From Hemibagrus wyckioides (lineage: Eukaryota > Chordata > Actinopteri > Siluriformes > Bagridae): DNA of 64,000 bases. The notes under the pieces are model-generated. The model was not told where the DNA came from. It was given only the letters and a program-made list of their open reading frames with translations, and made no database searches. Each line of letters starts with the position of its first letter. Positions within the stretch are counted from its first letter, which is position 1. The DNA is taken from positions 22,135,780 to 22,199,779 of the forward strand of contig NC_080710.1 in NCBI RefSeq assembly GCF_019097595.1. Direction: 5' to 3'. Positions 60,590 to 64,000 of this stretch are shown one piece after another. The position numbers and the translations under genes are program-made.

Positions 60590-60671
60590 CGTTGTCGGCA
60601 GGATTCGAACCTGCGCGGGGAGACCCCAATGGATTTCTAGTCCATCGCCTTAACCACTCGGCCACGACAAC
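60590..60671 (-). tRNA. tRNA-Ser (anticodon AGA)
   Basis: 82 nt on the minus strand. The acceptor stem GTTGTCG pairs with CGACAAC, discriminator G. The A box is TGGCCGAGTGG and the B box GGTTCGAATCC. The anticodon stem-loop GATGGACTAGAAATCCATT reads AGA, and a long variable arm follows, as in serine tRNAs. A TTTT terminator follows on the minus strand at 60,580-60,583. No intron. Confidence 0.96.
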
Positions 60672-61189
60672 ACGGAAAAAGTACATTTAGAATGAACCAG
60701 ATGTTTTAATTAAACTAATTATTAATTAATCTTTATTTTGTCAATCAATATTGTCTTAGCTCCAGAGTTCATTCCAGGAATATGGGCGCGAGACGGTCAC
60801 AAAACCTGGACAGGATGAAGGATCGTACGGTGGCCCAGAAGAGCGCGTTACCGAAAATAAATCTTTTTAAAAATAGTTATTTCTCGTAAACTCTAGAGCA
60901 ATAGACTTTAAGTAAAAGCTAAATAAAATCAAGTCAACATTTAAAAGAATGGAGTCAACTTTATAAAAAAAGCAAGAATAAAATAAGAGCGCTAGCTTTA
61001 TGGGAAAAGTTGCAAGCTAAACGCTTAAGCTAACTCGCGAGACACCATAGGACCGCGATTGGTAAATAGTAAATGTTAATAACAAACTTGGCCGCCATTA
61101 TCCCCGGAAATAGTATCGGAGCTATTGACCTGATTGTTATAATTTTCAATAAATTGGATTATTGACTGACTACAGCTGTCAGGCAAATA
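60672..61189. other. Spacer between tRNA-Ser and Tc1 element
   Basis: Nothing recognised. It includes a GGCCGCCATTAT stretch near 61,090 resembling a YY1-type promoter motif, without a following supported exon. Confidence 0.35.
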
Positions 61190-62615
61190 CAGTGCCTTGC
61201 AAAACGTAAATGTATTTTATTGTCATTTTATTTGATAGACCAACACGAAGTGGAACATAATTGTAACGTGGAAGGAAAATGATAAATGGAGTTAAAATCT
61301 TTTTTTTACAATTAAAATATCTGAAAAGTGTGGCGTGTGTTTGTATTCAGCCCATCTGAGTCAATACTTTGTAAAACCACCTTTTACTGCAATTACGGTT
61401 GCAAATCGTTTGGAGTATGTCTCTACTACCAGCTTTGCCCATCTGGAAAGTGAATTTTTTGCACATTCTTTGCAAAATAGCTCAAACTCAGTCAGATTGG
61501 ATGGAGAGTGTCAGTGAACAGCATTTTTCAATTCTTGCCACAGATTCTCAATTGGATTTAGGTCTGGACTTTGACTGGGCCATTCTAACACATGAATATG
61601 CTTTGATCTAAACCATTCCATTGTAGCTCTGGCTGTATGTTTAGAGTCGTTGTCCTGATGGAAGGTGAACCTACATCCCAGTCTCAGGTCTTTTGCAGAC
61701 TTTGTATTTGGCTCCATCCATCTTCCCATCAACGCTGACCAGCTTCCTTGTCCCTGCTGAACAAAAGCATCCCCACATGTTTCACGGTGGGGATGGTGTG
61801 TTCAGGGTGATGTGCAGTGTTCGTATTCCGTCACACATAGAGTTTTGCATTTAGGCCAAAACATTCAATTTTGATTTCATCTACCTTCTTTCACGTTTGC
61901 TGTGTCCCCTATATGGCTTGTTGCAAACTGCAAACAGGACTTCTTATGGCTTTCTTTCAACAATGGCTTTCTTCTTTGCCACGCTTCCATAAAGATTTGT
62001 TTGACTAATAGTTGTCCTGTGGACAGATTCTCCCACCTGAGCTGTGGATCTTTGCAGCTCTTCCAGAGTTACCATGGCCTCTTGGCAGCTTATCCGATTA
62101 ATGCTCTCCTTGACTGGCCTGTCACTTTAGGTGGATGGCCATGTCTTGGAAGGTTTGCAGTTGTGTCAACCTCTTTCCATTTTTGGATGATAGATTGAAC
62201 AGGGCTCGGTGAAATGTTCAAAGCTTGGGATATTTTTTTATAACTTAACCCTGCTTTAAACTTCTCCACAACTTTATCCCTGTCCTGTCTGGTGTGTTCC
62301 TCGGGTTCCTTGTGTTACACACAGACTCTAGATTTACTAAATAGACTCTAGATTTACTACTAGATTTACTAATTAGGTGACTGAAGGAAATTGGAACCAC
62401 TGGATTTTAATTAGGGGCATCAGAGTAAAGCGGCCTGAATACAAATGCATGCCACACTTTTCAGATTTTTATTTGTAAAGATTTTGAAAACCATTTATCA
62501 TTTTCTTTTCACTTCAGAATTATGTGTCACTTTGTGAATTTATGTCTATCACATAAAATCCCAATAAAATACATTTACATTTGTGGCTGTAACATGGCAA
62601 AATGTGGATATTTTC
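61190..62615 (-). mobile_element. Decayed Tc1/mariner element with long terminal inverted repeats
   Basis: The left end (TACAGTGCCTTGCAAAAC onward) and right end are imperfect inverted repeats of about 170-200 bp: 61,205-61,385 versus the reverse complement of 62,430-62,600, sharing TAAATGTATTTTATTG, ATGATAAATGG and CTGAAAAGTGTGGC. The minus-strand interior carries transposase C-terminal motifs ([10 protein letters not shown] and [18 protein letters not shown] at about 61,670-61,530). The rest of the frame is broken by stops. A fossil autonomous copy. Confidence 0.85.
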
Positions 62616-62871
62616 TGCGGCTTGGTATCAGTCAATTAATACATTTACTGCCACCTACTGGAAGTTTTAAGTTTCTTATTTAGAGTATAATTCTATATAC
62701 ATAATATATGTAAGTCGTATGGTTCCTAACCTATTTTTGCGCTCATGCTCTGTCCATTATAATGGAAAGGATGGACCCTCGAGCATTTATATTCTTTACA
62801 TTACCAATAAAGTACATGTTAGGAAACAAAAACAACTATTATTAACTACTAACCTCATACAAAAGCGGTAG
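62616..62871. other. Spacer before tRNA-Glu
   Basis: AT-rich; only the Pol III terminator of the tRNA (TTTT on the minus strand, 62,861-62,864) is recognised. Confidence 0.5.
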
Positions 62872-62943
62872 TTCCCTGACCGGGAATCGAACCCGGGCCG
62901 CGGCGGTGAGAGCGCCGAATCCTAACCACTAGACCACCAGGGA
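62872..62943 (-). tRNA. tRNA-Glu (anticodon CTC)
   Basis: 72 nt on the minus strand. It begins TCCCTGGTGGTCTAGTGG (A box included) and has the anticodon loop GCTCTCACC reading CTC. The B box is GGTTCGATTCC, and the 3' end CAGGGA pairs with the 5' TCCCTG, discriminator A. A TTTT terminator follows at 62,861-62,864. No intron. Confidence 0.96.
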
Positions 62944-63599
62944 TCTATACAAAAGCTCCACAGCAGATGATTATGATCGTCCATTTATCTAATTATTTAC
63001 AAATTATAAATATTTGTAGTTCTGTGCTGTTTTTGATCATGCATGACATACGCAGCACCGCTGGCTGGTTATGTAATCCGCATCAATGCACGGTCGCGGG
63101 CTCGTGGCTGCACATTTATTTCTGAAGAATTACAGCGTTGTAAGCGAACATCGCCGTACGCGAAAAGCTCACAAAACGTACAGGTAATGTGCAATTTACA
63201 AAGATGATGGTTCAAATACATTTCCTCTCAACGTCATATTTCTGTGTTGTGCACACCGTGCCCAATTAAAAATAGGTGTATGACGCCCCTATATAAAATA
63301 TAAAAACATCACATCATAATTACAAGTTTTTAATTATAATAATAAAATAAAATAGTTTATTTGTTTTCATCCGCGACACTCTCCTTTATACTTTAGCACA
63401 TGGCTGAAGTGGCACCATGTCACCGGTACGTGGCGACATTTATTGATTAATCCAACATGAGCACTAACATAGGGAAATTGCATCCTGATCCAAGACTACT
63501 GTTGAATCTTATGCCAGTTACGTAAATACATATAACAGAGCAATATGAATTAAGATGTTGGATTTTTCAGGTGCACTTTCATACTGTAAATCTCCCATT
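62944..63599. other. Intergenic region, no gene recognised
   Basis: AT-rich with a GC-richer patch near 63,050-63,180. No open frame or known repeat could be supported. Confidence 0.4.
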
Positions 63600-64000
63600 C
63601 TGCCACATCCCAGGTTCTACTAGTTTCTGATCTGATGATGGGAAGACCAACTGAACTGCTGGTCATCCCAGGTGACTCATCCCCTAGCCAGGATCTGGTG
63701 ATATCACTCCCTTTCGGCCACAGCTCGCAACCTTGGGGTAATCATGGACAATCAACTCTCCTTTTCCATCCATATTGCTAATGTGGCACACTCATGTCGG
63801 TTTCTTATGTATAACATCAGAAGGATTCAACCATTTTTATCCACACAGGCTACTCATGTGCTTGTTCAGTCTATTGTCATTTCGACACTGGACTACTGCA
63901 ACTCTCTGCTGGCAGGTCTACCTCTGAATGCAATTCATCCACTGCAAATCATTCATAATTGCGACTTGTTTTCAACCTGCCTAAGTTCTCCCACACCACC
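63600..64000 (+). mobile_element. Non-LTR retrotransposon RT C-terminal fragment, cut by window end
   Basis: Translated in shifting frames it gives TELLVIPGDSS, NLGVIMDNQLSF and DYCNSLLAGLPLNAI, the usual block after the RT domain in L2/CR1/Rex1-type LINEs of fish. Frameshifts separate the pieces. It is a different family or subfamily from the L2 copies inside the array. Confidence 0.8.

Overview
The window is vertebrate nuclear DNA, and the content points to a teleost fish, probably an otophysan such as a catfish (inference). Evidence is AT-rich sequence with GT-AG introns, two nuclear tRNA genes, L2, Tc1, BEL/Pao and Gypsy elements of fish type, an expanded PIM-like kinase family, a CD5/CD6-like scavenger-receptor gene and an orthologue of CFAP418. 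There are no operons, phage genes or CRISPR arrays.

Bases 1 to about 39,500 are a head-to-tail tandem array with a period near 19 kb (offset 19,146 from unit 1 to unit 2, 18,961 from unit 2 to unit 3). The window opens inside unit 1 (1-19,146); unit 2 is 19,147-38,107; unit 3 starts at 38,108 and only its first part is array-like. Each full unit carries, in order: the 3' half of a PIM-like kinase gene; an orphan last exon of a related kinase; a BEL/Pao gag remnant joined to an inverted Gypsy pol remnant; a Tc1 remnant split by an L2 LINE; a broken kinase copy (exons 3-5 only); an unassigned open frame; a minisatellite; and the first exons of the next kinase gene. Two complete kinase genes (17,449-20,480 and 36,410-39,441) span the unit junctions. 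Each has seven exons and joins to a 376-residue reading frame with a basic N-terminal region and a full set of kinase motifs. A third copy is cut by the left edge of the window.

From about 39,500 to 43,500 the array decays into an older, diverged copy of the kinase 3' flank. An 18-exon plus-strand gene (43,502-55,962) then encodes a 667-residue CD5/CD6-like type I membrane receptor. It has a signal peptide, two SRCR-type modules, a transmembrane segment and a long cytoplasmic tail built from a duplicated four-exon block with YEN tyrosine motifs. Convergent to it on the minus strand is cfap418 (six exons, 202 residues).

The right end holds tRNA-Ser(AGA), a decayed Tc1 element with long inverted repeats, tRNA-Glu(CTC) and the beginning of another LINE fragment.

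All gene models were made by eye from splice sites and reading-frame continuity; no search, alignment or transcript data were available. The kinases and the SRCR receptor would both act in cell signalling, but nothing in the sequence shows that they work together. No clearly new system is proven. The most unusual features are the very recent kinase array with its carried transposon nest, the conserved GC-AG intron, the promoter-proximal minisatellite, and the duplicated tyrosine-motif exons of the receptor.
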